A stretch of DNA of 64,000 bases from Sediminicoccus rosea (GTDB taxonomy: Bacteria > Pseudomonadota > Alphaproteobacteria > Acetobacterales > Acetobacteraceae). The notes under the pieces were generated by a model, which saw nothing but the letters and a program-made list of their open reading frames with translations, searched no databases and had not been told where the DNA came from. The translations under genes and the position numbers were made by a program. Where the stretch lies: the NCBI RefSeq assembly GCF_033547095.1, contig NZ_CP137852.1, positions 3,527,501 through 3,591,500 on the forward strand, written 5' to 3'. Below, piece after piece: positions 35,472 through 43,857 of the stretch (the stretch's first letter is position 1; the number at the start of each line of letters is the position of its first letter).

Positions 35472-36668
35472 TCAATGCGCAGCCCCGGAAAAATCCATCG
35501 GCAAGCGGCAGGCCACGACGCGCACGTTGCGCATGGTGGCGGGCGTGTTGCGGCTGCGCCCGACGAAGCGGGGCACACCCGCGGAGAACACCGCTCCCAC
35601 GGCGGGAATGTCACCGTTGCGCAGTGCCGCGAGCGGCGTCTCGCAAGCCCCACCCGCGCAGGCATCCAGCAGGATGACATCCGCATCGCGGCCCTCCGCC
35701 AGGACACCGGAGTTGAGACGGTAGACCCGCGCATTGTTGCCCGTGGCGGCGGCAATCGCGATCTCCGGGGCCATGCCGCCCAGGCTCGCGAGATGGCTGA
35801 TGGTGTAAAGCATGCCAAGCGGCATGATGCCGCTGCCGGTCGGCGTGTCGGTGGCGATGAGCAGGCGCGCGAGCTGCCCGGCCTCGGCCAGGAGCCGCGC
35901 GGTCAGCAGGGCCGTGCGCAGATTGCCCGCGGTGCATATCTGCAGGGCGATGTCGCTCCCGGCCACCAGCCGCGCGAAGCCGGGCTCCGGCATGGCGACG
36001 GGGCCGCCATTCACATGGAAGCTGACATGCGGGCGGCTCGCCAGCACATGCTCCGCCCAGATCCCGGAGGAGCCAGGGATCGAGGAGCCACCCGTATGCA
36101 TGGTCGTGATCATGCCCGCCTCACGCGCCGCCAGCATGAGTGGGGCGTAGTCGAAAGGCGTCGGAAAGGCGCCGAAGCCCGCCTTGGCGAGCCAGATTCC
36201 GGCGGCCGCCAGCTCCTGCAGATCGGCCGGCGTCAGGCCCGGCTCCAGGATCACCGAGCCGGCATGCACCCGCATGCCGCCAGGCCGGTAGTCGCGGAAG
36301 CAGGCAGCGGCCGCGAGCGCGAGCGCCTTCACGCCTGCCGGATCCTTGGGCCGGCCAGGCACATGCACCTCGGAAGCGGTGATGGCTGTGGTGACGCCAC
36401 CATGCAGGTAGCTCTCAAGGAAGCCGACCGTACGCTGGCGCGGCGTATAATCGCCGAAAGTGATGTGGACATGGCTGTCGATCAGCCCCGGCGCCGCCAG
36501 CGTTCCGCCCGCATCCACCACCACGTCGCAGGATTCCAGCGTGGCCGCATCGAGCGGGCCGATGCGGCTGATCCGGCCCGCCTCCATCAGGATCGCCTCG
36601 GCCTCGCGCAGCGGGCCGGCGAGATCGCCCGTGGCGAGGCCCCCGAGGTTGGTGATGGCGCAGCGCAT
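35472..36668 (-). CDS. Amidohydrolase, enamidase-like
   Basis: Metal-dependent amidohydrolase of 398 residues. The first metal pair is His-x-His in GLIDSHVHITFGDY near residues 62-70; further likely ligands are in GMITTMHTGGSSIPGSSG and the late aspartate in LLIATDTPTGSG. From memory the MHTGGxSIPGSS stretch resembles enamidase, which opens a cyclic enamide in anaerobic nicotinate breakdown; related enzymes hydrolyse lactams, hydantoins and imides. The ATG at 36668 overlaps the upstream stop (ATGA), and the gene is the last of a nine-gene minus-strand unit with a MarR regulator, an HpaB-type monooxygenase and a Liv importer. The ring-opening role is therefore a reasonable inference, not shown. 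Confidence 0.82.
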   Translation of the reverse strand: MRCAITNLGGLATGDLAGPLREAEAILMEAGRISRIGPLDAATLESCDVVVDAGGTLAAPGLIDSHVHITFGDYTPRQRTVGFLESYLHGGVTTAITASEVHVPGRPKDPAGVKALALAAAACFRDYRPGGMRVHAGSVILEPGLTPADLQELAAAGIWLAKAGFGAFPTPFDYAPLMLAAREAGMITTMHTGGSSIPGSSGIWAEHVLASRPHVSFHVNGGPVAMPEPGFARLVAGSDIALQICTAGNLRTALLTARLLAEAGQLARLLIATDTPTGSGIMPLGMLYTISHLASLGGMAPEIAIAAATGNNARVYRLNSGVLAEGRDADVILLDACAGGACETPLAALRNGDIPAVGAVFSAGVPRFVGRSRNTPATMRNVRVVACRLPMDFSGAAH

Positions 36669-37252
36669 CAGCGCAGCCCGTCGCGCCGGCTGATATCCTT
36701 CGCCGCCAGGCCGCCGACCCGTGCGTCAATACGCCCGCGATTGGCGATGACGATGATGAGCGCCACCTCATCGGCCTGCGGGGCATCGGGCAGCATCAGC
36801 GTCATGCCGTCATAGTGCGAGCGGACATAGAGTGCATCCTTGTGCGCCAGCGGCACGTCGATCATCGTGCCCGGCGCACCGCGCTTGGTGAAGGAGGGCA
36901 GCCAGGCTAGCCCGCCGCCAACCGCCGCGCGCAAGGGCTCGGCGAAGATGGTGGTCAGCATGGCGTTGGCGTGCTCCTGCTCGCCCGCCAAACCCACCAC
37001 CGCGCCCTTGCCATAGCTCTCGACCGCATGCGGCCCCATCGCAGCGACCGCCATGGCCGAGAGTTCGCGCCCCACCGCCTCGCTGGCGGAGATGCTGGCC
37101 GAAAGGTCCGCTACGAAGCCCTGCCCGGCATAGGGGTTCACCACCACGCCTGTCACAGCCACGCGGCGCAGCGGCGGGCCGGGATCCGGGCTGCCCGCTG
37201 GCACCTCCATCTGGTCCACCATCACGAAGGACCGACGCAATTCGAGGCGCAT
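36668..37252 (-). CDS. PF06684 (AA_synth, formerly DUF1185) family protein
   Basis: Protein of about 194 residues resembling PF06684, a family whose solved members have a chorismate-mutase-like fold and were proposed to act in amino-acid metabolism; its reaction is not known. Family-like segments are VAVTGVVVNPYAGQGFVADL, AVESYGKGAVVGLAGEQEHA and the near-terminal EVALIIVIANRGRIDAR. I choose the ATG at 37252 because GAGG lies eight bases upstream; an ATG at 37270 overlaps the LivK stop and is possible. The gene overlaps the amidohydrolase start, so the two products probably act on the same or successive intermediates. Confidence 0.8.
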   Translation of the reverse strand: MRLELRRSFVMVDQMEVPAGSPDPGPPLRRVAVTGVVVNPYAGQGFVADLSASISASEAVGRELSAMAVAAMGPHAVESYGKGAVVGLAGEQEHANAMLTTIFAEPLRAAVGGGLAWLPSFTKRGAPGTMIDVPLAHKDALYVRSHYDGMTLMLPDAPQADEVALIIVIANRGRIDARVGGLAAKDISRRDGLR

Positions 37253-37262
37253 GCCCGCTGCC

Positions 37263-38450
37263 TCAGGCATTACCCGGCGGCGGGCGGCTGCCGACGAGCA
37301 CGAAATTGCCATCGCGCACCTCCAGCACATAGGTGGTCTTCAGCGCGTCGCCCTGCTCGGTGAAGCGCGCCAGCGTGCCCTCGATCGTCTCCACGTTGCG
37401 CATGGCCCGCAGTGCGTCGCGGATCGCGGCGCGCTCAGCGGCGAGGCGAGCACGCTCGCCGGTGACGCGCACCTGGCGCATCGCGGCCGCGTAGAAATGC
37501 ACGATGCTGTGCGCGGCCGCGTCATACATGCCGGGCCTGAGGTCGCCGGTCTCACCGGCCGCCTGGGCGCGGCGGACGAATTCGTCGCGGAAAGCGATCG
37601 CGCGCGGGCTGTCGAAATTGTAGAAATGCGTGGAGGAGACGAGCGTGCCGTTGCCATCGGCACCCATACGCGCGGGCAGGTTCACATCCACGATGGTAGT
37701 GCCTCCCACGATGCGGCCGCGCATGCCCTGGCGCCGCATTTCGCGCACCAGGACGATGGCGGGCTCCGGCGGGCCGCCCATGCAGACCAGGTCCGGCGCT
37801 GCCCCACGCATCTGCGCGACCTGCGCCGACATGTCGAAGGCGGCAACGGGAAAGGAGACGGTGCCTGTGACCGGGATGCCCGCCGCCTGCAACAGGTTCG
37901 GAAAGACCGAGGTGCCCATCGAGCGGCCGATCACCTCATCCGTCGTGTAGGCGATGGCGGCGTTGCGCGTCTCGATGCCCTTCTCGCGCACCACGGAGAG
38001 CAGGCGCTCGAAGAGATAGGCCTCATCGGACGTGTTACGAAAGGCGAAGCGGAAGGGCGCGGCCAGGCCCGGCGCGCTGCTGGCGATGGCCATCTGCGCG
38101 ATACCCAGGCGGTCGCCTACCGGGAAGGCCACGCGGCATTCGCTGCTGCTGAAGGGGCCGATCACCGCCAGCGCGCCGTCATCCTCGGCGAACTGGCGCG
38201 TCGCGATGGCCGCCTGCTCGGGGCGCGAGGCGGTGTCGAAGGTGCGGATGGCGATAGGCCGCCCATGAATGCCGCCCGACGCGTTCACCTCCTCGACCGC
38301 GAGGTTCACCGCGATCTCATTGCGGCGGGTGAGCGAGACCCAATTGCCCGATTTCGCCGTTGTGAAGCCCAGCGGCAGCGGGCCCGCTTGCGCGGTGGCA
38401 ATGGCCGGCACGGCAAGCCCGGCCAGCATCAGGGGGCGACGGCGGATCAT
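37263..38450 (-). CDS. LivK-type periplasmic substrate-binding protein of an ABC importer
   Basis: Branched-chain-amino-acid-type (LivK, Peripla_BP_6) binding protein, 395 residues, with a twin-arginine-like signal (MIRRRPLMLAGLAVPAIATA). Typical features: NLAVEEVNASGGIHGRPIAI, the PFSSSECRVAFPVGDRLGI segment and AAAHSIVHFYAAAMRQV. This family often binds aromatic or heterocyclic acids rather than amino acids in catabolic operons. Its ATG overlaps the livF stop by four bases and it precedes the PF06684 gene, so it belongs to the same transcript as the four other Liv components. Ligand unknown. Confidence 0.92.
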   Translation of the reverse strand: MIRRRPLMLAGLAVPAIATAQAGPLPLGFTTAKSGNWVSLTRRNEIAVNLAVEEVNASGGIHGRPIAIRTFDTASRPEQAAIATRQFAEDDGALAVIGPFSSSECRVAFPVGDRLGIAQMAIASSAPGLAAPFRFAFRNTSDEAYLFERLLSVVREKGIETRNAAIAYTTDEVIGRSMGTSVFPNLLQAAGIPVTGTVSFPVAAFDMSAQVAQMRGAAPDLVCMGGPPEPAIVLVREMRRQGMRGRIVGGTTIVDVNLPARMGADGNGTLVSSTHFYNFDSPRAIAFRDEFVRRAQAAGETGDLRPGMYDAAAHSIVHFYAAAMRQVRVTGERARLAAERAAIRDALRAMRNVETIEGTLARFTEQGDALKTTYVLEVRDGNFVLVGSRPPPGNA

Positions 38451-39199
38451 GGGGAAACTCCTTCCGGTGGGGTGTGGTGGGGCGCATCCTCGGGCGCGCT
38501 GCCGCCGAGATAGGCGCGACGCACGCGGTCATCCCGCAGCAGGGCGGGCGAAGGGCCGTCGAAGGCGGTGCGGCCCAATTCGAGCACCAGGGCGTGCCGG
38601 CTCGCTTCCAGTGCCAGCATGGCATTCTGCTCGACCAGCAGGATGGCGATGCCCTCGGCGTTGAGGCTGGCGATCAGCGCGAAGACCTCGGCCGTCAGCC
38701 GGGGGGAGAGGCCGAGCGAGGGCTCGTCCAACATCATGAGCTTGGGGCGCGCCATCATCGCGCGGCCGATGGCGAGCATTTGCTGCTCCCCGCCCGAGAG
38801 AACCGCCGCCTTCATGTGCCGCCGCTGCGCCAGATTGGAGAAGCGGCCATAGATGGCGTCGAGTTCGGCCACACTGGGCGTATCGCGGCGCGGATAGGCG
38901 CCCATGAGGAGGTTTTCCTCCACCGTCAGGCTGGTCAGCACGCGGCGCCCCTCGGGCACCATCACCAACCCGCGTCGGACCCGCTCGGCGGGCTTGAGGC
39001 GGGTGATGTCCTCACCCAGGAAGCGGATGTGGCCCGCCTGTGCGGGCAGCAGGCCGAGCAGCGTGCGCAGCAGCGTCGTCTTGCCCGCGCCATTGGCACC
39101 GAGCACGGCCATGACGTCGCCCTCATCCACACGCAGCGACACTTCGGCGAGAGCCTTGACCGGCCCATAGGCGGCGGAAAGGCCATTCGCCTCAAGCAT
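38447..39199 (-). CDS. livF: LivF-type ABC transporter ATP-binding protein
   Basis: ATPase of the Liv importer, 250 residues. Walker A GANGAGKTT, signature LSGGEQQMLAIGRAM, Walker B LMMLDEPSLGLSP, switch histidine-region LLVEQN, all intact. The LSGGEQQ signature and the size separate LivF from LivG. I start at the ATG at 39199 (MLEANGLSAAYG), eight bases inside the livG stop and preceded by GGAG; an ATG at 39220 would add seven residues without similarity. Stop overlaps livK. Confidence 0.94.
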   Translation of the reverse strand: MLEANGLSAAYGPVKALAEVSLRVDEGDVMAVLGANGAGKTTLLRTLLGLLPAQAGHIRFLGEDITRLKPAERVRRGLVMVPEGRRVLTSLTVEENLLMGAYPRRDTPSVAELDAIYGRFSNLAQRRHMKAAVLSGGEQQMLAIGRAMMARPKLMMLDEPSLGLSPRLTAEVFALIASLNAEGIAILLVEQNAMLALEASRHALVLELGRTAFDGPSPALLRDDRVRRAYLGGSAPEDAPHHTPPEGVSP

Positions 39200-39968
39200 G
39201 GGCGTAGCGCTCCGGCGCATGACCGAGATAGGCCTCGATCACGGCAGGCTCGCGGGCGATCTCGGCGGGCGTGCCCTCCGCGATCTTCTCGCCGAAATTC
39301 AGCACCGCGGCGCGCTGGCAGAGGCCGCCCACGAAATGCATGTCATGCTCCACCACGAGCAAAGTGACGCCGCCCTCGGCCACGCGATGCAACTCTGCCA
39401 GAAGCGCGCTGCGCTCCTGCGTGTTCAGCCCGGCGCAGGGTTCGTCCAGCAGCAGGAGGCGCGGCCGCGCCATCAGGGCGCGCACCACCTCGACGCGCTT
39501 GCGCAAACCGTAGGCGAGGCCGGCGGCGAGGCTGCCGGCATGATTGGAAAGCCCCGCCTCCGCCAGCCGCGCGCGCGCCTCCTCACGCAGGGCGCGACCA
39601 CGGCCGAGGGCCATCGGCAGCAACATGGCGAGCGGCCCGCCCGCATGGACATGCGCGCCCAGCAGCACATTCTCCAGCACAGTCAGATGGCCGATCAGAC
39701 GGATGTTCTGGAAAGAGCGCGCGAGCCCGTGGCGGATGCGCCGACGCGGTGCGATGGGCACGAGGTCCAGGCCCGCAAGCCGAATCTCCCCCGTATCCGG
39801 CGCGTAGTAGCCATTGATCAGGTTGAAGACGGTGGTCTTGCCGGCGCCATTGGGGCCGATGAGCGCGACCCGCTCACCCGCCCCCACCTGCAGATCGAGG
39901 CCCCGCACGACATCCAGCCCACCAAAGCTCTTTCGCAGGCCGCGGATGTCGAGCAGCGGCGCGCTCAT
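39192..39968 (-). CDS. livG: LivG-type ABC transporter ATP-binding protein
   Basis: Second ATPase of the Liv importer, 258 residues. Walker A GPNGAGKTT, Q-loop region SFQNIRL, Walker B LLLLDEPCAGLN and VVEHDMHFV are present. The signature reads LAYGLRKRVEVVRAL instead of LSGGQ, which is the normal form for LivG proteins. The C-terminal tail EAYLGHAPERYAHA is typical. Its ATG overlaps the livM stop (ATGA). Confidence 0.94.
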   Translation of the reverse strand: MSAPLLDIRGLRKSFGGLDVVRGLDLQVGAGERVALIGPNGAGKTTVFNLINGYYAPDTGEIRLAGLDLVPIAPRRRIRHGLARSFQNIRLIGHLTVLENVLLGAHVHAGGPLAMLLPMALGRGRALREEARARLAEAGLSNHAGSLAAGLAYGLRKRVEVVRALMARPRLLLLDEPCAGLNTQERSALLAELHRVAEGGVTLLVVEHDMHFVGGLCQRAAVLNFGEKIAEGTPAEIAREPAVIEAYLGHAPERYAHA

Positions 39969-40801
39969 GCCGGTCGTACCGCCCGGCGCAGCCGCATGAG
40001 GTCAGCGCGCGTGACCAGCCCTTGTGGGCGGACCGCCATGACCAGGATGACGGCCGCGGCGAAAAGCACGTACCGCCAGGCGGCCGCACCCCGGAAGATC
40101 TCCGGCAGAAGGGTGAAGAAGGCGGCGCCGATGGCCGGCCCCCAGACCGTCTGCGTGCCGCCCAACACTACGGAAAGCACGATGGTGACCGAGAGCAGCA
40201 CGTTGAAGTGCTGCCCCTCGATGAAGGAGAAGTGATGCCCGTAGAGCCCGCCCGCGAGCCCGGCCATCGCGCCACCAATGGTGAAGGCGGCGAGCTGCGT
40301 GAAGGGCACGTGCACGCCGAAGAGCGCCGTCACCGTCTCATCCTGCTCGATGGCGTGCAGGTTCATCCCCAGGCGGCTCGCCCCGAGCCAGAGCGCCAGC
40401 AGGAAGACGCCCGCCGCGCAGGCGGCGATGGGTGCGAGGCCGATATGGCCGATCACCGGATAGCCGGCGGCGCCGCCCACCACGTCAAGGTTGATCAGGA
40501 TGCCGCGCACCACTTCGTTGAAGGCAAGCGTCGCCAGGGCCAGGTAGAGTCCGCGCGTGCGCAGCACCGGCCCGCCAATGGCCATGGCGAGCCCGCCCGC
40601 GCAGACCGCCCCCGCCGCGATCGCCATGGGCAGCGACCATTCGAACTCGTTGCTCAGTATGGCTGAGGAATAGGCGCCGATCGCCATGAAGCCGGCCGTG
40701 CCGAGATTCACCTGCCCCGCCGCCAGCGGCAGCCATGCTGCATAGGCGGCGATGATGTTGATCGCGAGCAGCGTCAGGATGGCGGCAGTGTAGCCGCTCA
40801 C
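39965..40801 (-). CDS. livM: LivM-type ABC transporter permease
   Basis: Inner-membrane permease, 278 residues, with about eight hydrophobic segments. LivM signatures: NLGTAGFMAIGAYSSAILSN near the N-terminus, LALATLAFNEVVRGIL in the middle and GGLYGHHFSFIEGQHFNVLL before the last helices. It pairs with LivH. It starts with GTG, overlapping the livH stop (GTGA), so translation is coupled. Confidence 0.93.
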   Translation of the reverse strand: MSGYTAAILTLLAINIIAAYAAWLPLAAGQVNLGTAGFMAIGAYSSAILSNEFEWSLPMAIAAGAVCAGGLAMAIGGPVLRTRGLYLALATLAFNEVVRGILINLDVVGGAAGYPVIGHIGLAPIAACAAGVFLLALWLGASRLGMNLHAIEQDETVTALFGVHVPFTQLAAFTIGGAMAGLAGGLYGHHFSFIEGQHFNVLLSVTIVLSVVLGGTQTVWGPAIGAAFFTLLPEIFRGAAAWRYVLFAAAVILVMAVRPQGLVTRADLMRLRRAVRPA

Positions 40802-41673
40802 AGTTTCTGCTGGCCCAGCGCGGGGTCCCCGAAGAGCCCCGTGGGTTTGACGATCAGGCTCAGCAGCAGGATGCCGAAGACGACCACATTCACGTGATCA
40901 GCCGAGAGCGCGCCAACGGCGAAGATCTCGACCAGGCCGATGATGAGCCCGCCGATCACCGCGCCCCAGATATTGCCCATGCCACCCAGCACCATCGCCG
41001 AAAGCCCCTTGAGCGCCACCTGGTCACCCATGTAGGGCGAGACCAGCTGGTAGGAGAGCGAGAAGAGCACACCCGCCAGCGCGCAGAACAGCCCGGCGAG
41101 CAGGAAAAGGCGCGGCGCCACCCGATCCACCTCCACGCCAAGCATCGTCGCCGTCTCGGCATTCTCGGCGAGGCTGCGGATGCCGCGGCCGAGCTTGCTG
41201 CGCTTGAGCAGCGCCTGGAGGCCAAAGACAAGGCTGATGGAAAGGATCAGGCCAAAGAGTTGCGGCAGGCCGATCACGACCTCGCCGATGCGCCAATTGG
41301 CATCGCCGAAGGGCGAGGGGATCGCTCGCGCGTCCGACCCCCAGCGCACCAGCACGAGATTCTCGAAGAGAATGAGGAAGCCGAGCGAGGAGACGAGAGG
41401 GATCAGAGGCGGCCCGCCGCGCTGCAATCGCCAGGTCAACCGCTCGACCAACAGAGAGGCCAGGGCGGCCACCGCCAGCGCCAACACCACCGCGAGCGGC
41501 CAGGAAAGCCCGGCCGCGACGCCCGCCCAGGTCAGAAAGCCGCCCAGCATGAAGAGCGCGGGGACGGAGAAGTTGAGGAAGTTCAGGCAGCCGAAGAAAA
41601 GCGTGAAGGACACGGCGACCAGAACGTAAATGCCGCCCAGCATCAGCCCGTTGACGAGCTGCTGTGCGATCAT
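40798..41673 (-). CDS. livH: LivH-type ABC transporter permease
   Basis: Inner-membrane permease, 291 residues, with about eight hydrophobic segments and the LivH hallmarks QQLVNGLMLGGIYVLVAVSF at the start, GRGIRSLAENAETATMLG (the EAA-like coupling loop) and GDQVALKGLSAMVLGGMGNI. The ATG overlaps the monooxygenase stop by four bases. It is the first transporter gene of the operon, directly behind the monooxygenase, so uptake and first attack on the substrate are made together. Confidence 0.94.
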   Translation of the reverse strand: MIAQQLVNGLMLGGIYVLVAVSFTLFFGCLNFLNFSVPALFMLGGFLTWAGVAAGLSWPLAVVLALAVAALASLLVERLTWRLQRGGPPLIPLVSSLGFLILFENLVLVRWGSDARAIPSPFGDANWRIGEVVIGLPQLFGLILSISLVFGLQALLKRSKLGRGIRSLAENAETATMLGVEVDRVAPRLFLLAGLFCALAGVLFSLSYQLVSPYMGDQVALKGLSAMVLGGMGNIWGAVIGGLIIGLVEIFAVGALSADHVNVVVFGILLLSLIVKPTGLFGDPALGQQKL

Positions 41674-43151
41674 GCCGCGCGACCGGCGGTCGCGTTCTCC
41701 GGCATGGTGTAGCTGTCCAGCAGCCCATCCACCATGCCCAGAGCGCGGTCCCAGTCATAGGTGCGCCAGGAATGCCCGCGCGTCACGAATTGCGCGCCGG
41801 CGTAGAACATCTCGTATTGGAGGTGGCGGCTGGCGAACTCGCTGCCCACCGCATCCCAGGCGAGCTTCATGAACTTCACCCGCTCATCCGGCGTGGCGAC
41901 CGGCGATTGCTGGGTCGTGCGGATGATCCGCGCCAGCTCCGGATTGCCGTAATCCGCCGCCGAGGAGGGCAGCATGATCATGCCGCCGCCCGCGAGGTCA
42001 CGGATGGTGGAGACGATTTGCGGATAGAGCTCCTGCGTCAGCACCTGGGCCGCGTACATCATGTGCTTATTGGGCACGAACCACTCGCCCTGCTGCGTGC
42101 CCGAGGCCTCCATGCCATGCAGGATGGCCTCGACACCCGCAGCCTGGGCGGCGAGCTTGCCCAGCGCGTCGCGCACCGGCGGCATGTTCACCGTGCCGAT
42201 GGTCTCGGCCACGCGGCGGGCAATGCCGGTTAGGAAGCGCAGCTTCTCGGTCAGGCGGATCTGCGCCTGATAGTTCTGCATCGTATGGCCCCAGGTGTCA
42301 TGGAACTGGGCACGGCACATGTCGGTGTCGCGGTGCACGAAGACACGCTCCCATGGCACCTTCACATCCTGGAACCAGACGACGGCGTCATTCTCGTCGT
42401 AGCGCGAGGAGAGCGGATTGTCCCACTCGCTCACCGCATGCGCCTCGTAGGATTTGCGCGAGAGGACTTTCAGCCCCTTCGTGTTCATCGGCAGGGCGCA
42501 GGAGAAGGCGAGATTCTCCTCGCCCGGCTTCAGCGGCTGCAAATTCGCGACCAGCACCTCATTGGCCATGATGGAGGAGGTGCCGAGCATCTTGCCGCCG
42601 CGGATGGTGATGCCGCCTGCATCCTCATCCACGATGCGGGCCGAGAGATCGGCTTCTGCCTGCTCGCCCCAGGCCTTGGAGCGGTCGGCCTGTGGGTTGA
42701 TGATGACATAGGTCAGAAACCAGTCCTGCCGCGTGGCTTCCGCCACATAGTCACGCAGCGCCTTGGCGCGCGCGGGGCCGTGCTTTTCGAAGACCTCGAT
42801 GCCCATGACCTGGCCGATCAGCGCCGAGGCGACATGGTCCGGGCTGCGCCCGATGAAGCCGCAGGATTGCGCCGACCACGAGGAGAGCGCCTGCCGCCGC
42901 GCCACCAGTTCCTCGCGCGAGCGCGGCATCTGCCAGGCGCGGCTGACGCGCCGGCCACCGCCGCAATCGAAGGTCATGCGCTCGATATGCTCGGGGCGCG
43001 CCTGGTAATCATAGAGCATGCCGGCCGATTGCACCGCGCCCCGGAAGGCTGGATGCGTCGTCACGTCCGCGACGAGCGCGCCGTCCAGATAGACGCTGCG
43101 GCCATCGCGCAGGCTCGCAATGTGCTGGCCACCGGTCTTCACGTCAGCCAT
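41670..43151 (-). CDS. HpaB-family flavin-dependent monooxygenase
   Basis: Protein of 493 residues in the family of 4-hydroxyphenylacetate 3-monooxygenase oxygenase subunits, which use reduced FAD supplied by a separate reductase to hydroxylate phenols and some N-heterocycles (pyrrole-2-carboxylate, nitrophenols, chlorophenols). Family blocks: SCGFIGRSPDHVASALIG, DWFLTYVIINPQADRSKAWG, GTSSIMANEVLV, FQDVKVPWERVFVHRD, NYQAQIRLTEKLRFLTGIA and RTTQQSPVATPDERVKFMKL. The ATG at 43151 has GGGAGGG seven bases upstream. No HpaC-type reductase is encoded nearby, so the flavin must come from elsewhere. Linkage to a Liv importer and a lactam-type amidohydrolase favours a nitrogen-containing or amide-linked aromatic substrate. 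Confidence 0.88.
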   Translation of the reverse strand: MADVKTGGQHIASLRDGRSVYLDGALVADVTTHPAFRGAVQSAGMLYDYQARPEHIERMTFDCGGGRRVSRAWQMPRSREELVARRQALSSWSAQSCGFIGRSPDHVASALIGQVMGIEVFEKHGPARAKALRDYVAEATRQDWFLTYVIINPQADRSKAWGEQAEADLSARIVDEDAGGITIRGGKMLGTSSIMANEVLVANLQPLKPGEENLAFSCALPMNTKGLKVLSRKSYEAHAVSEWDNPLSSRYDENDAVVWFQDVKVPWERVFVHRDTDMCRAQFHDTWGHTMQNYQAQIRLTEKLRFLTGIARRVAETIGTVNMPPVRDALGKLAAQAAGVEAILHGMEASGTQQGEWFVPNKHMMYAAQVLTQELYPQIVSTIRDLAGGGMIMLPSSAADYGNPELARIIRTTQQSPVATPDERVKFMKLAWDAVGSEFASRHLQYEMFYAGAQFVTRGHSWRTYDWDRALGMVDGLLDSYTMPENATAGRAA

Positions 43152-43172
43152 GGATCGGCCCTCCCTTCGGGT

Positions 43173-43733
43173 TCATGCGGCGCCGCGCTGATCTTCGGCA
43201 GCCAACGCCTGCTGCAGTTCGAGCGCGCGGTCGGCGGCGCCGGTCAGACTTTCGACGAGGCGCAGCAGCGTGCGGAATTCTGCGCGGCTGAGCGGGCCGA
43301 ACTCGATGTCGTTGACCAGCCGCTGCGTCGGCGCCAGGGCGGCGAGGCGGGCGCTGCCGGCCGCGGTGACGGCAAGCTGCACGCGACGGCCATCGGCCGG
43401 GTCTCGGCGCTTCTCAAGCAATCCCGCGCCTTCGAGCTTGTTCGTCTCGGCGGTGATGAAGGCGGCGCTCACCTTCATGTGGCTCGCGACATCGCTGACC
43501 GAGACCGCGCCCTGGGTGCCCAGATGCAGCACGGAGATCAGGATGGAATAGGCCGGGCCGGCAAGACCGATGCGCGCGGCATGCCCATCACGCAGCGCCT
43601 GGTGCCGCTGGGAAAGCGCGAGAAGCCCATTCACCAGCCGGCGAAACGCGGCGTCCGTGCCATCCTCGAGCAGCGCCGCCCGTGAGGTGGTCAGCGGCGC
43701 AGAGCTCGGCGTGGCGGCACGGCGTTTCGTCAT
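43173..43733 (-). CDS. MarR-family transcriptional regulator
   Basis: MarR-type winged-helix repressor, 186 residues. The DNA-binding core is about 70-140: VSVSDVASHMKVSAAFITAETNKLEGAG, here only partly quoted as VSDVASHMKVSAAFITAETN, followed by the wing KRRDPADGRRVQLAVTAAG with the conserved Asp-Arg pair. The start is the ATG at 43733. It lies 21 bases upstream of the monooxygenase gene on the same strand and directly downstream of a symmetric operator (43738-43777), so it should repress its own operon and perhaps the divergent cupin gene until an aromatic-acid-like ligand binds. Confidence 0.92.
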   Translation of the reverse strand: MTKRRAATPSSAPLTTSRAALLEDGTDAAFRRLVNGLLALSQRHQALRDGHAARIGLAGPAYSILISVLHLGTQGAVSVSDVASHMKVSAAFITAETNKLEGAGLLEKRRDPADGRRVQLAVTAAGSARLAALAPTQRLVNDIEFGPLSRAEFRTLLRLVESLTGAADRALELQQALAAEDQRGAA

Positions 43734-43737
43734 GAGC

Positions 43738-43777
43738 AAAAGCGTAGGTTAAGTAGATTAACCATTGCAACGCTTTT
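43738..43777. promoter_or_regulatory. MarR operator region of the catabolic operon
   Basis: A perfect inverted repeat GGTTAA (43747-43752) / TTAACC (43758-43763) with a five-base spacer, flanked by a second perfect inverted repeat AAAAGCGT (43738-43745) / ACGCTTTT (43770-43777). On the minus strand TTGCAA (43770-43765) could be a -35, which would place the inner palindrome between the -35 and -10 elements, the usual place for MarR repression. It ends five bases before the marR ATG. Symmetry is observed, binding is inferred. Confidence 0.65.
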
Positions 43778-43814
43778 CTCCCCTGCCCTTCCGCCGATCT
43801 TACTGGACAGCAGA

Positions 43815-43830
43815 GCTGAGTTTCTTCAGC
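43815..43830. promoter_or_regulatory. Inverted repeat upstream of the cupin gene
   Basis: GCTGA (43815-43819) and TCAGC (43826-43830) around GTTTCT, 28 bases before the cupin ATG. It does not match the MarR palindrome, so it may be a separate operator or an RNA hairpin in the leader. Confidence 0.3.
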
Positions 43831-43857
43831 ATTTTGCGCAGACAGGGGGAGGCAGTC

